From Paulinella micropora (taxonomy: Eukaryota > Cercozoa > Imbricatea > Euglyphida > Paulinellidae), in the NCBI GenBank assembly GCA_019918135.1, contig WBZZ01005715.1, forward strand, positions 28,501-92,500: a stretch of DNA of 64,000 nt. The letters are read 5' to 3'. Under the pieces are notes generated by a model. The model ran no database searches and was not told where the DNA came from. It saw only the letters and a program-made list of their open reading frames with translations. Position 1 is the stretch's first letter. Each line of letters starts with the position of its first letter. Shown piece after piece: positions 1 to 9,619 of this stretch. Position numbers and translations under genes: made by a program.

Positions 1-79
1 GTTTCGACCCCACAAGGGGCACAATCCAAATTGCGTGACAGGCTCTAACACGAGATCATCCACCGCAATACGTTTAGAC

Positions 80-1297
80 ATGTCTACGGGAACGGACACA
101 ACCGACCCACTCGCCTCAGGCGCAGGCTTTGCCACTCCAGCAAGGGGAGGAAGCAGAGGGCAGGAGCCTCAGACACCCATCCCTCGCTCCCCATGGAGGG
201 GACCTGACAATGGACTGGTGATACCACCTCGTACTGTTAAGTTCAGGATTATAGAGGATCGATACCGAGGTCCGCCAGAGGGGTGGCCGGGCACCCCCCT
301 TGACGAGAAAGAACATGGAACTAACTACCATGAGAACTCACAACCTCTCTTTCCAAATAATAAGTACGAGGAGGCAGATTGGTACAGGAGCATGTACAAT
401 GACGGCACAACTCAAGCGGCACAACCTCACTGCACATGGCACCTCGACCATACAGCACGTCGTCGACTTATACAGGGCTCTAGCAGCAGTAGTACTACGA
501 GATACGTTGCTAGATGAAGCGTGGCAAATCAACCACCAAAAGTACCCTACATTAGTCAACACTTTATTGTTGAGAAGGATCAACAACCCTCACTCACCTT
601 GCCATACACAGCAGCCACAGACAAAGAACTTGCTACTGACACCCGTTGGCCGAACTCGGCAGGGTTGCTATCCTTGATCTCCGAGCTGCAGGCTTGGAAT
701 ATAGTCTCAGCGAGAAACTTAGGGGCTGCGGTTGCAATATGGAACCTAACCCTAGTATCGGAGACAAAGAGCTGGAAGCAACACCTTCTCCCACCGGGAG
801 ACAACACTCCACAAGGCCAACAAGCCAAAGACACACTCAATGACCTGCTCGATACAATCGAACAGAATCAGTGGACATGGGTGGGCAGAATGGCAATCAA
901 GTTTAAGTACTTCAAGGCCAACATGGTTTTCGAAAAATATGTCCGAAGTGGGAAGGCGGTGGAGTCGAAAGTCACTCCACACCCAGCGGTCAAGCTATAC
1001 TGGTGCAACTTTTGCGCCATGTGTGAGCTTGTCGCACAAACCATCAGCGACATTCTTCGAATCCGTCTGGCAAACGAGGTACACGTTACATACGGTGGGG
1101 ATGGAAGACCCACCATCGTTCCAGAAGGAACGACGTTCATATTCTTCCACAAAACGCTTGTTGTTCCGCCTCCGGGCAACAGTGTGGGTGGGGGACACAA
1201 CCGAACTCCAACCACCACTGAACAGCAGAAGACTGCTAATAACAAGCTAGTCGAACAAGCACTGGCTCGACTGGACAAAGCCACAACATTCGACTAA
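80..1297 (+). pseudogene. Broken gag-like ORF, first part of a retroelement-like block
   Basis: I do not recognise the family. A coding signal runs from the ATG at 80 through three frames: frame one to about 480, a second frame to about 540 and a third frame to the stop at 1297, so at least two indels interrupt it. The predicted product begins with a Pro/Gly/Ser-rich disordered stretch. It continues as a mostly helical protein with scattered Trp residues and no catalytic motif, which resembles the general look of gag-type nucleocapsid proteins. The codon and base use is less GC-rich than the viral genes that follow, which suggests a different origin. It could also be a host gene fragment. Confidence 0.4.
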
Positions 1298-1379
1298 GGC
1301 AAGTATAACCCGCAAGCCAATATTGAGTATGGTGAGGGTATCTTGCTACTGTTGGGCTACACTTGTTTAGATAGCACGG

Positions 1380-2174
1380 TTGGGCAGATTAATCCAGTCG
1401 GGAAACTTGCTGACTCCCATGAGACCTCACTACCTGCTGGAACAGTTCGTCAAAGGTGCGAATTGGGGATACATGTGCGATCCCGACATTGTCGCGGACC
1501 CTGTGTCAGCTATGGCACAACGCATGTGGGACGCGAATGTCTCCCATAACGAAATAGTCGACCTCCCACAAAAACTCATCACACCCCTGGTTCGGGCTGA
1601 CTTGGCGACATTGTTGATAGCGGTGCTCAAGGGCATAGCTAGAGCAACGACCCAAAAAGGCCGAACAGGAGAGGCATACATTCGACAGGTCGTGTCGCAA
1701 GCACAAGACGCCGATGACAAGACATTCACGCTTCAAAGCTTTCGTGTCAATCGGTTGGTCGAAGTATCCAAGTGGGATAACACATTTGTGGATAAGATAT
1801 TCGGTCTCGCGAGCAATCAGGACGAACGCCTGCGAAAGGCAACACTCCTACTGCAAGCAATGCAATCTGTGGGCCTTTCGTTGCCGGATCACCAATCCAA
1901 GGCAAACGAACCCCAGTTTGATATTTTGACCTTTGTCACATCCAGCTCGTGGGGGGATCACTCGTATACGGGGTCCAGCCCCTATCAGCAATCCTCTTCG
2001 AGCTCGTCCAGCCCATACTGGTCATCATCATCGAGCTCGTCGAGCTCTTCGAACCCATATTGGGGACAAAGCTCGTCGAACCCATACGCATCCACATCAT
2101 CCCCAGTGGGGGGTAGCCCCAATCCATATACTCAACAACCCACTTCAGGATTTCATTCTCCGCCTCCGGTGTGA
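1380..2174 (+). CDS. Unrecognised 264-aa ORF with Ser-rich tail (gag-like block)
   Basis: The first 190 residues are predicted helical and charged. The last 70 are dominated by Ser runs with interspersed Asn-Pro-Tyr, a low-complexity disordered tail. The next reading frame picks up at the stop codon with a similar Pro/Tyr-rich composition and begins with GTG rather than ATG. The two are therefore probably one ORF split by an indel at about 2170. No known domain was identified. Together with the neighbours on both sides it is best read as part of one retroelement-like or host-derived unit, not as viral element A. Confidence 0.4.
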   Translation: MGRLIQSGNLLTPMRPHYLLEQFVKGANWGYMCDPDIVADPVSAMAQRMWDANVSHNEIVDLPQKLITPLVRADLATLLIAVLKGIARATTQKGRTGEAYIRQVVSQAQDADDKTFTLQSFRVNRLVEVSKWDNTFVDKIFGLASNQDERLRKATLLLQAMQSVGLSLPDHQSKANEPQFDILTFVTSSSWGDHSYTGSSPYQQSSSSSSSPYWSSSSSSSSSSNPYWGQSSSNPYASTSSPVGGSPNPYTQQPTSGFHSPPPV

Positions 2175-2984
2175 CATCGCCGCCTCACACCTATCAACCA
2201 CCACAGTTCACTATGCCCATATACATGCCACCTCCCATGCTACCCCCCATATTACCTCCCGCACCGCTGGCAAGTCAGACACAAGGGGCTCCGCCCTCAC
2301 GTCAGCCTGCGGGGAAGAAGAAGAAAACACGACCCATCGCACGCCAGACCAATCAACCTCTCAGTGGCATGCCCATCGATCAGGGTCCGGCTAATTGTCC
2401 ATATGTGATACAACGGTTAGACAGACGTCGACTGGGCACCGCACCAGCGGTCAAGTCTAACACCCTTTGCGACTATTACCACCACGCTCTTGCTTTCAAC
2501 GGCATAGCGGACCGTCGATTCTGGGTATGGCCTTGCCTCATGGGTGAGTCGTGTCAACGATGGCACACACCCCACAACATCCAATAGCGATGAAAAGGTA
2601 CATACGCCGATACAAGGCGGGAGAGTCGAAGGTCAGAAGGCCGGAAGATGGTGATTGGGTGCCCTGTCCAAAACAGCAGGCACACATGAACCTCCCATTT
2701 CCGGACGTGGATGAACACGGATGGGTCTCGCTGATGCCAAACGGGCACGTGGGGAGTTGGTGCGCCGCCTTCGATGCGGAGGCCGACATGCTCAAGAGCC
2801 CATTTCCGATGGCGGACAAGTTTGCGGCATACATGCCAGGGCAGGAGACACTCCTGACCCAGACGGGTACGCCCGCCGCACGCAAACGCAAACGCAAACG
2901 CTCACAACACGTCACGTGTGGTGTGCAGGCCAAGGCCAGCAAGCAGGACAGAAGTCCTCCAAGAAACGCAAGTGGAAGAGCTAG
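2171..2984 (+). pseudogene. Continuation of the gag-like block: Pro-rich, basic, CCCH-like tail
   Basis: The frame that opens at 2171 encodes a Pro-rich segment, a Lys cluster and a Cys/His stretch (CDYYHHALAFNG followed by CLMGESCQRWHTPH) resembling the degenerate CCCH zinc knuckles found in some tyrosine-recombinase retroelement gag proteins. It stops at 2587. Coding-like sequence continues in other frames to about 2984, where a Lys/Arg-rich nuclear-localisation-like end (KKRKWKS) is followed by TAG. No reverse transcriptase, RNase H or integrase of this unit is present in the window. The assignment to a retroelement is inference from composition and the Cys/His pattern. Confidence 0.35.
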
Positions 2985-3423
2985 ACGATCAGAGAGGACA
3001 CACCTCGTGCACAAGTTCCTGAACACTACTTTCGACTTCAACGCCAAGTCGCTGCCGCGCCTCATCAGCGACGTGGTGCGCAAGAGCGCACACACCTGCT
3101 TCGACTGCTGCCAGAGAAAGACCATCGAAGGCTACTGCAACTACTGCTTTGTGCATCACAACCGCCACCGTCTGATTACGCCCTTTGCCGCGTGCAGACG
3201 TATGGGGCGGACGTCTTTCCCCGTGCCCAGGACTACACGAGACCCTATCGTGGCTTTGTCGTATATACCGGCTTACCGCTTCCGGCAAGCATATGAGGAC
3301 GCGGGCTGGCCGGTAGTGGAAGCTGGCAAGTGGACCAGTTACCTGTGGCTGGCCGGAGCCGAAGAAACGGCTGCCCGTTTTCTGCCTCGTTTCCACAAGG
3401 CGCTGTACATTACGGATTTTTAA
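2551..3423 (+). CDS. Chimeric ORF: retroelement-like N-part fused to element A F-box/zinc protein C-part
   Basis: The ORF is 290 residues. From about residue 148 (nt 2990) it aligns with the protein encoded at 48170-48760. Shared blocks include LNTTF, a Cys-x2-Cys ... Cys-x2-Cys pattern (CFDCC and CNYC), GRTS[FY]P, and an RF[LH]PRF-type end. The first half has no counterpart there; it is Lys/Arg-rich and continuous with the retroelement-like block upstream. The viral gene has therefore lost its start and N-terminal F-box-like segment, and an accidental fusion keeps the frame open. Whether a protein is made is unknown. This marks the truncated left edge of element A. Confidence 0.6.
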   Translation: MSTMAHTPQHPIAMKRYIRRYKAGESKVRRPEDGDWVPCPKQQAHMNLPFPDVDEHGWVSLMPNGHVGSWCAAFDAEADMLKSPFPMADKFAAYMPGQETLLTQTGTPAARKRKRKRSQHVTCGVQAKASKQDRSPPRNASGRARRSERTHLVHKFLNTTFDFNAKSLPRLISDVVRKSAHTCFDCCQRKTIEGYCNYCFVHHNRHRLITPFAACRRMGRTSFPVPRTTRDPIVALSYIPAYRFRQAYEDAGWPVVEAGKWTSYLWLAGAEETAARFLPRFHKALYITDF

Positions 3424-3526
3424 ATCTTCTTCTACCAATCTTTTTAATTAAAAGCGAAATGCTCTGGGAAGCTGCCAAGTTCATTTTCTTCTTGCCTGTC
3501 CTGTTCTTCGTAAGTCAGAATAGGGG

Positions 3527-4018
3527 TCAGGAGCTCGAAAGGAGGCATTGTCTCTTCTTCGGTACGGCAACTGCACCAACTGTCTCGTCCAGTCCAGGCT
3601 GGAGCGCGCTTGTTGTGTCTGGAGCGAGCTGTCCAAGAACTGCAAATCCGTCGCGGACGCCCTCCAGATCGCTCACGACAGCGGCGACGCTTGGTACAAG
3701 GGGCTGGTCACTGACCCTGGCCGGTGCCCGTCGTGAGCGGGCGCCCCAGTCAGTCGCGAACTGGCTCACGACCTCCGCCGCCACTTCTGGTGTGCAGACC
3801 CATGTACCGACGCGTTGCCCGCGTTGTTTCGGGAATTTGAATTTCGAAATGTGACCGTTGGTTACCCTGTAGGGGTGTAGCTCAAGGTGCCTGCGAATTC
3901 GTTCCGCGCAACGGCTAGGAGTCAAAAAAGGAAAAGTTTTCCCGGCAAAATCAATGAGTGAAATTTTGCCGTCAGGTGCCACTCGGCATGGCTTGGTCTG
4001 GTCCATCCTCTTGAGCAC
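3527..4018 (-). CDS. BRO-N-like small protein, element A copy
   Basis: 163 residues. The N-terminal 80 residues (GKISLIDFAG, then RCAERIRRHLELHPY, then GTWV followed by PEVAAEVV) match the paralogue at 48762-49355. They have the outline of BRO-N/KilA-N-type DNA-binding domains: a short strand pair, a helix rich in Arg, then a basic strand-helix segment. The remaining half is low-conservation and Ala/Val-rich. It lies convergent to the chimeric F-box ORF and just downstream of the recombinase gene on the same strand, the same arrangement as in element B. A role as a virus-encoded regulator is inference from the domain outline only. Confidence 0.45.
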   Translation of the reverse strand: MLKRMDQTKPCRVAPDGKISLIDFAGKTFPFLTPSRCAERIRRHLELHPYRVTNGHISKFKFPKQRGQRVGTWVCTPEVAAEVVSQFATDWGARSRRAPARVSDQPLVPSVAAVVSDLEGVRDGFAVLGQLAPDTTSALQPGLDETVGAVAVPKKRQCLLSSS

Positions 4019-4076
4019 TTGAGCACTTGGGGACTTTCAATAAAGTCGGATTGTGAGCTTTTGATTCTCAAATCGC

Positions 4077-6347
4077 CTAGCAGAATTGTATAAACCGCGT
4101 GATCTGAGCGGCTGGTGTAGAATCGGCCGTATCAAGGGCCGTACTGGCATGACTGGCAAAACGATAGGAAGCCTTCACGGAAAAAATGGAATCGAGCGTT
4201 CCGCGCCAGAAACTGGGCCGGCGCAGTTCTGCTGCATGGTGCTGCAAATTTGCCGCGAAAAATTCCACGGCCTGCCGGCGTAACAGTTCGGCTCTGGTCT
4301 CGCGGGGCAGCTGTGTGAGCCTAGGCGGGATCACGTATTTCAAGTCACCCAGGACTCGCGCGTAGTCCGAGGCCAGCCTTTCGCCATGTTGCACAATGGC
4401 TTGCACAATCTTCACCAAGTCCGGCTCGTGCAGGGACGGCGCCGCCTTGCTCATCACTTTAATTTTGTCGTAGAACATCTACCAAAAAAGAACACATCTT
4501 AATAAAAGCACAGACGTGACAAGCATACCTGCGTCTTGAGATTGCCGAGTCCTTCTTCCTTGTTTTCGTACTCGAGCGTGTGGCCTAAAACCCGGCTGAA
4601 AAACACCGGCCGGGCCACGAGCGAATGGTTTCCGTAGAGCTCCCAGGCCACATTGGCGAAGATGGCTCGCAGCAGGTGAGGACGAGAAATGCGGAACTCG
4701 CTCTTGGAGCGCTCTTGATAGAAGTGTGTCAGGTCTTCGAACGTATTCTTAAAGCCTCCTCCTTTCAGGGCCGCGCCCACTTCGCTGTTAGGCATCACTT
4801 GGCTGGGCCTGTCGATGTTCTTCTTGTGGCCAGCAACCACCAAGCTCTGCATCCACGGGAGCGTGCTGACCTTCATTTTTTTCGTCGGTGGCATGGCAAT
4901 GGGCTGGTCGTCCTCTTCCGCCAGGATCTCTGCCCGGTGCGAGGTCCAGCTCAAGTAATCCGACTTGGGCCTTTCGCCTTTCAGCAGCATGCTAGCGCCG
5001 GGCGCCATCTTGGCCCGGTGCTTAAAATGGTTCTGATAGAGTCTTGGTAATCGCTTTGGTCGTCCGGGTCTTTTAGGGGGTCTGCACCTTTCTTCGCCGC
5101 CCGGTGCTGCAAGCCAATCTCCGTAAACGTCATATACTGATCGTCCTCCACCGGGCCAAACTCGCTAAAGCGCCACAACTCAGACATTCTGCACCCGAGG
5201 ATAGACAGCAACAGAAAGGACTGCAGGGCCCAGAGCGGGTGTCTCTCGCTGGGCGCAAAGGGGCCGTCGTTGGCGCGCTTCGCTTCCGGGTCCTCGATCG
5301 CGAAGCAATCTGCCACCGCGAGCATGGCTCGGTAGAGCTCGTCCAAAAACGCACACCAGGGGTCCAAGTAGAGCACGTGCCTCTTCTTGAGGTTCTTCAT
5401 CAACTTCTTGCCGGTCTGCAGAACTCCCTCCGAACTCGCGTCCCTGTCACGAAAAAGCGTCCCTTCCGTGAACCACTGACAACGAAGTCCTCGCCCCAGA
5501 CACAGCGCGAGGGCTGCTCCTTGCCCTTTTGGTTCTGTCTCTGGGTGGCCAGAATCAGCCAGTTGCTTCGGAAAAGGCCGTAATCTTGTCCTCTCGCAGA
5601 GAGGTTGGGCTTGGTAGCGTCGACCAGGTCGTTTATGAAGCTCACAAACTGGTCCACGTCTTTGCGAAGCCGCAGAAAGATCATGCAATAGGCAAGCAGA
5701 CACTTGGTGAACGGCCCGGCGCTGAGATTCGGTAACCCCAACTTCACCCAGCCGTCCTCGTCACCGAACAGAACCTTGCGAAAGGTCGTGTTTTTGCCCT
5801 TTGCCAGGTCGGCGGAGCTGCTAGGGAACAGCAGGCCGCCCCCTGGCTTCTCTATAATGACAAAGTCCACTTTGCCCGCGTGATGGCACGAAACCAGGTT
5901 TTCTTTGTCCAGCCCGCTGTCCTTGAACCGTTTGTACGCGTACAGGACGTCGTCGAGCTCCCCGTCTTCCTTCGCCATGCACTCGCTCCAGTGCCCCTTG
6001 CGCGAATTGATGACCTTGGCCAGAACGGGCGGGGCGGCGTGCCGGGCGGGGTCGACCCCGAGCGAGTACAGGTGCGCCCTGTCGAGCACCTCGTCCCGGT
6101 AAGAACGGAGGAGGTCCAGAGCGGCCACAAAGTTGTCTGGTAGGTCCGCCCACTCCTGCGGGCTCATTTTCGTCTTGAGCGGCAGGCGTTCCCAGACCGG
6201 CACCGGCTTCTGACCGTCACGGATTTCTTGTAGTGTGGTGTTGTTAAAGGCGTCAACCACCTGTTGGGGCGGGGCATCGCTCATGGTTACCACTTTTAGG
6301 TGGCTGGGCTCCGCGCCGAGCCGGCCACTCGCGACCCATTTCACCAT
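4077..6347 (-). pseudogene. Tyrosine recombinase (integrase), element A copy, one intron, two frameshifts
   Basis: The reading frames 6347-5400, 5703-4981, 5008-4529 and 4478-4077 together align along the whole element B recombinase. Box I is LGCRMSELWRF with the catalytic Arg. Box II is HLLRAIFANVAW ... RVLGH. The nucleophile region is MFY. These are the defining Arg, His-x-x-Arg, His and Tyr positions of tyrosine recombinases. One-base shifts at about 5460 and 5035 break the frame. The break at 4528/4479 is a clean 50-nt GT-AG intron in phase 0. As it stands the gene is non-functional unless the two frameshifts are sequence errors. Such enzymes integrate polinton-like virus genomes, and this is the likely integrase of the element. 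Confidence 0.75.
4479..4528 (-). other. 50-nt spliceosomal intron inside the element A recombinase gene
   Basis: On the minus strand the upstream exon ends in CAG and the intron starts GTATGCTT and ends TTTTTTGGTAG, with the next exon starting ATGTTCTACG. Both exon edges fall exactly between codons. Removing the segment restores a protein that aligns without a gap to the uninterrupted element B enzyme across its LFYQ nucleophile region. If retained, the frame runs nine codons and stops before the catalytic Tyr. The element B gene has no intron here, so this intron was gained in A or lost in B. Confidence 0.8.
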
Positions 6348-6359
6348 AATCCTTTCCTT

Positions 6360-7221
6360 TTAATGACTAGGCGGCACAAGATTTGTTTTTTCAGCAATAG
6401 CCACAACACCCGCGGCCGGCGTCTTTTTCTTTTTTTTCTTTTTCTTTTTCTTCTTCTTGGCGTGCGGGCCAGACAAAAGATGACTCGTGAGTGGTCGCGC
6501 GAAGCCGCTGCCGTTCAGTGAACCACATAAGGGGATGAAATCCCAGCCTTGTTCTTCGCACACGAGAGCAAACATGGCGTTGGCGCGGTGGCGACTCTCT
6601 AACTGTTTCGGCTCCGGCACTTGCAAAGCTAGCTCTTCTTCGCCCAGCAACAGAAGGAAAGCCCTCAGCAACGTCTAATAACTCACGAAACATCTTCTCT
6701 CCCACCCATACCACTCCCTCAGCTTCTTCAGCACTTTGGGCCAACAGGCGTCGACTTTTTTGAAGAGGCGTTCCAGCTCCTCTAGCGTCTCTTGGCTTGG
6801 TTCTCGCCGGCTCCGGCCGCAGCCTAGCAGGTGGCACAGCTGGCTGGCCTTGCGATGGTTAAGGGCCCCAGCTTCTCTCTGCGCCAGATGTACGCGAGGC
6901 AAGCGGGCGTCGGGCTCTGTGCCCGCCACTTGTGGACCAGGCGCCTCGCCTGTGCTAACAAGGCCGGGCTGACACACGACGCAGATTGATTCACACCTCG
7001 AAGGTTGAATGTCTCTCTTGTTATCTGACGAAAACGAGAAAGTCTCGTGTAGCCGACATGTCTGGGAGGGGCCGATTGCTCTCGGGGCATCTGGCCGTTG
7101 ACTAGCTATAGCCAGCATTGCGACGTGTACAGCTCGTGCTCTGTTTTCACTAATCCGCACTTGGAGCAGTACGTACCGGTTGTTGCTTGTTGCTGAAGGT
7201 CCAGACGTGTTCGCAGGACAT
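6360..7221 (-). pseudogene. VLTF3-like late transcription factor, element A copy
   Basis: The frame begins at the ATG at 7221 with a zinc ribbon (CEH ... CSKCG). It continues with YTRLSRFRQITRETF, matching the element B copy, then REKLGPLT, and ERLFKKVDACWPKVLKKL. It ends with a charged region containing ESRHRANAMFALVCEEQ and WDFIPL, the pattern seen at the C-terminus of VLTF3 family proteins of nucleocytoviruses, and finally a 12-residue Lys run. In-frame TAG codons lie near 7095 and at 6675-6677 (in B the latter position is a serine codon), and there are at least two frameshifts. The family recognises viral late promoters. This copy looks dead. Confidence 0.6.
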
Positions 7222-7348
7222 GTATAAAAATGACGGCTGGCTAGCGAGAAAGAAATGAAACAGATTTCGAACCGCGAGCGTTTAATGTTTGATGTTTGAA
7301 GTACAAGGGAGGGAGGAGTTGCCAGTGACACGCGCACACAAAATAAAG

Positions 7349-7822
7349 ATGGAGGGCACCGAATCTTACAAGGGCAAGTGTTTGCACTGCTCGTACGGCT
7401 GCGCGCGGGGCAACGGCAAGTGGTTTGGGCTGCCGATAGCACACGCGGGCGAAGAATTGTTCGTCTGGGGCCACTTTTGTACTATAGGATGCGCGGCTGC
7501 GTTCGCAGATTATGGGATTGCCGAGACGCTGCGTTCACGATCAATGGACCTCTTGCACTCGTTCCTCAGAGTCAATCTGCACAAGCAGCTAATCCAACCG
7601 GCCCCGCCGCGCCATGAACTTGTGGATTACGGAGGACCTCTGGACATCTCGGCTTTCAGGGCCGTGGGGCGGGTAGTCAATTGGTACGTACCAGTGCACA
7701 GAAAGGAGACACAAAAGACGTTTATTAGTAAGCTCTCTGGCAAAAAGTACATGCTGCGACGTCTTAAGCGCCTGCCTGGGATTCGTCTCTCTTCCGCTTC
7801 GTGTTCTTCTTCTTGCGCTTAA
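7349..7822 (+). CDS. VLTF2-like zinc-finger transcription factor, element A copy
   Basis: 157 residues from the ATG at 7349, intact. A zinc finger is formed by CLHC near residue 12 and FCTIGC near residue 45. It is followed by IQPAPPRHELVDYGGPLDI and SAFR, the signature block (I-x-PAPPR, then FGG/YGG, then I-x-x-FR) of the VLTF2-type trans-activators of nucleocytoviruses. The Arg/Lys-rich tail overlaps the 3' end of the convergent PCNA gene by 59 bp, and the same overlap is present in element B. It most likely acts in the nucleus or factory as a late-gene activator together with VLTF3. This is one of the few intact A genes. Confidence 0.7.
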   Translation: MEGTESYKGKCLHCSYGCARGNGKWFGLPIAHAGEELFVWGHFCTIGCAAAFADYGIAETLRSRSMDLLHSFLRVNLHKQLIQPAPPRHELVDYGGPLDISAFRAVGRVVNWYVPVHRKETQKTFISKLSGKKYMLRRLKRLPGIRLSSASCSSSCA

Positions 7823-8741
7823 TAACCACCTTGCGCTGTTCTTCCTCCTCGGCGGCGCTGTCGGTGGTCAGGGCGAGCGGTGCCAGCGTAGGCAGTGGAG
7901 GCGGCGGTCCATCCGCGTCGGCCAGAATCGCGTATTTGAGCCACGGACCGCCTTCTCGTTTAAAGACGAGGTGCAGCACATTCGGCGCAGCGCCGACCAA
8001 GACTCGACCCGTCTTTTTTTCCTGAAAAGCGCATGACTTGAGCACTTTTTTGCAGGTTTCAAGTGAGTAGACACAGTCGCGCTCGGCAGGTGTCTTCGAC
8101 AGGTCAGAGCGCAAGAGCGATTCCTTGTCCTCTGCCAGCAGAGCGATGCCACCAAGCGAAGTGCGTGCCAGCCGACTTGCGTCCACCGCCCGCAGCGAGG
8201 ATTCGGTACAGAGCCTGTCCCCTTCCACAAACAGCCGGCAGTGCGAATTGGACTTGGAATGATGTCGGATCACAGCATTCAGGGCCGGGCCACTAACTTC
8301 GACGAGTCGGTCGACATTGGTCCACTCGGTAGTGGGCAGGAAGGCCGCCTCCTGGGACACGAGCAGCGATGTCAAGTCGCTGTAGTGCTGGAACGTTTTG
8401 TTGTCGTTCCAGAATTTTACGCAGAGCCTGTTGTCGAGCGTGACGGACAGCTCGAGTGTCATGCCTTCGCGGAACGTGCTCAGCCAACACTGGATTTCCT
8501 TCAAGTCGAGCGAAAACACGCATTTTGGACATGAGAGCGAGACGTATTCACCGTTATTTGCGGCGCCTGAGAGAAATGGCACCGTAAACTGGGCAACGAG
8601 CCCGTCGGCCGCGCTGCAGAGGACAAGCTTTTTGGCAGTCGCTTCAACCCGGGCTTCCAGCAGCAGCGGGGACAACGAGTCTAGTGCCCGGCGGAAAGCT
8701 GTGCCGCTAGAATGCGACCTCCACAGAAAGCGGTAGCTCAT
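7764..8741 (-). CDS. PCNA-like sliding clamp, element A copy
   Basis: 325 residues, intact. The N-terminal block (FRRALDSLSPLLLEARVEA, then LVLCSAADGL) and the C-terminal block (VYSLETCKKVLKSC ... LHLVFK ... LKYAIL) follow the two-domain clamp pattern: a helix with paired Leu, a strand with the Asp-Gly turn, then a 'yLL--K' helix and a hydrophobic last strand. The protein is longer than usual clamps because of an acidic then Lys/Arg-rich C-terminal tail (KRKKKNTKRKR) that looks like a nuclear localisation signal. It is divergently placed with the DUF5871-type gene, about 140 bp apart, so the two may share a promoter region. The clamp would tether the viral polymerase. Confidence 0.65.
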   Translation of the reverse strand: MSYRFLWRSHSSGTAFRRALDSLSPLLLEARVEATAKKLVLCSAADGLVAQFTVPFLSGAANNGEYVSLSCPKCVFSLDLKEIQCWLSTFREGMTLELSVTLDNRLCVKFWNDNKTFQHYSDLTSLLVSQEAAFLPTTEWTNVDRLVEVSGPALNAVIRHHSKSNSHCRLFVEGDRLCTESSLRAVDASRLARTSLGGIALLAEDKESLLRSDLSKTPAERDCVYSLETCKKVLKSCAFQEKKTGRVLVGAAPNVLHLVFKREGGPWLKYAILADADGPPPPLPTLAPLALTTDSAAEEEEQRKVVIKRKKKNTKRKRDESQAGA

Positions 8742-8878
8742 TTTTTGACTGAATAATCGTCGCGCTTATTTCCGTTTCCTTTTTTTCGGGTTTCCAACGG
8801 CCGCCATTTGAAGTTTGATGTTAAAAGAAGTCGCGTGTATATCTCCCTTGGAGAGAGATCCGGGCCAGAATTCGACCA

Positions 8879-9619
8879 ATGTCCATCGTCGTAGACAACA
8901 ACCAGGTCAGGGCCTTTGATCCGGCCACCGACCCGAAAAAGCTCCGCCTGTTGGATCAGCCCCGGACCGCGTATGGAAGCATCTTTTCGAACCTGTGCTA
9001 CGGCGAGAAGAGCCTAACGCTGGTTTTGCCTCCGCTTCAGCTGGCCTGGGACCCGAGCACGTACGACCAAGGCAACAAGTCGGCGAAAACAACCGTCGAC
9101 CTCGACTTCAAACATGCGCAACAGTTTGGAGAGGTGCAGCGGGCGTACAAAGTGTTGCGCTCTATCGACGACCGGGTTGCCGAGCTCGTGGTTGAACGGC
9201 GCGACCAGATTGTCTCGACCATGAAAAAGGCAGGCCCGATATCAAGAAGTGAGGAGCAGGTGCGTGCTGCCTACTAGCCCTGCACTCGGCTTCGCACGAG
9301 CCAGAAGTCCGACCGCGCCTGGGCGCCGCGCCTGACCGTCACAGTGACGGGAGCTCGGTTCTTCGGAGGCGGAGATGTTTCCAGATTGCAAAAGGGTGAC
9401 GTGGTGCGAGCGGTGATCCAAGCGACTGCGCTCTGCAGCAAGGGCGAGAAAGTGACACTTTCTTGGCGCGTTTTGCAGGTTCGCAAACAAGAAGAAAGTA
9501 GCTTGGGGTACCCGGACCAGGACCTCTCGGAAAAGGAAATCTGGGGAGTGTCCCTGTCCGGTGAGGAAAACAGCGAGGGCGGCTCCAGTACCATGGACTT
9601 GTCTGTAGATTTGGTTTAA
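8879..9619 (+). pseudogene. DUF5871-type protein (candidate ssDNA-binding), element A copy, one TAG stop
   Basis: The ATG at 8879 opens a frame that runs to TAA at 9617-9619, interrupted by a single in-frame TAG at 9275-9277. The element B gene has CAG (Gln) at the same codon, so a C-to-T change explains it. Family features: W/F-rich strand (LAWDPSTY), VDLDF followed by a helix with RSIDDRVAEL, R-T-S-x-K-S-D-RAW, then KGDVVRAVIQ and SWRVLQVRK. This order fits the small proteins conserved in many nucleocytoviruses and annotated DUF5871, thought to bind single-stranded DNA. That function is not shown by the sequence. Confidence 0.55.
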
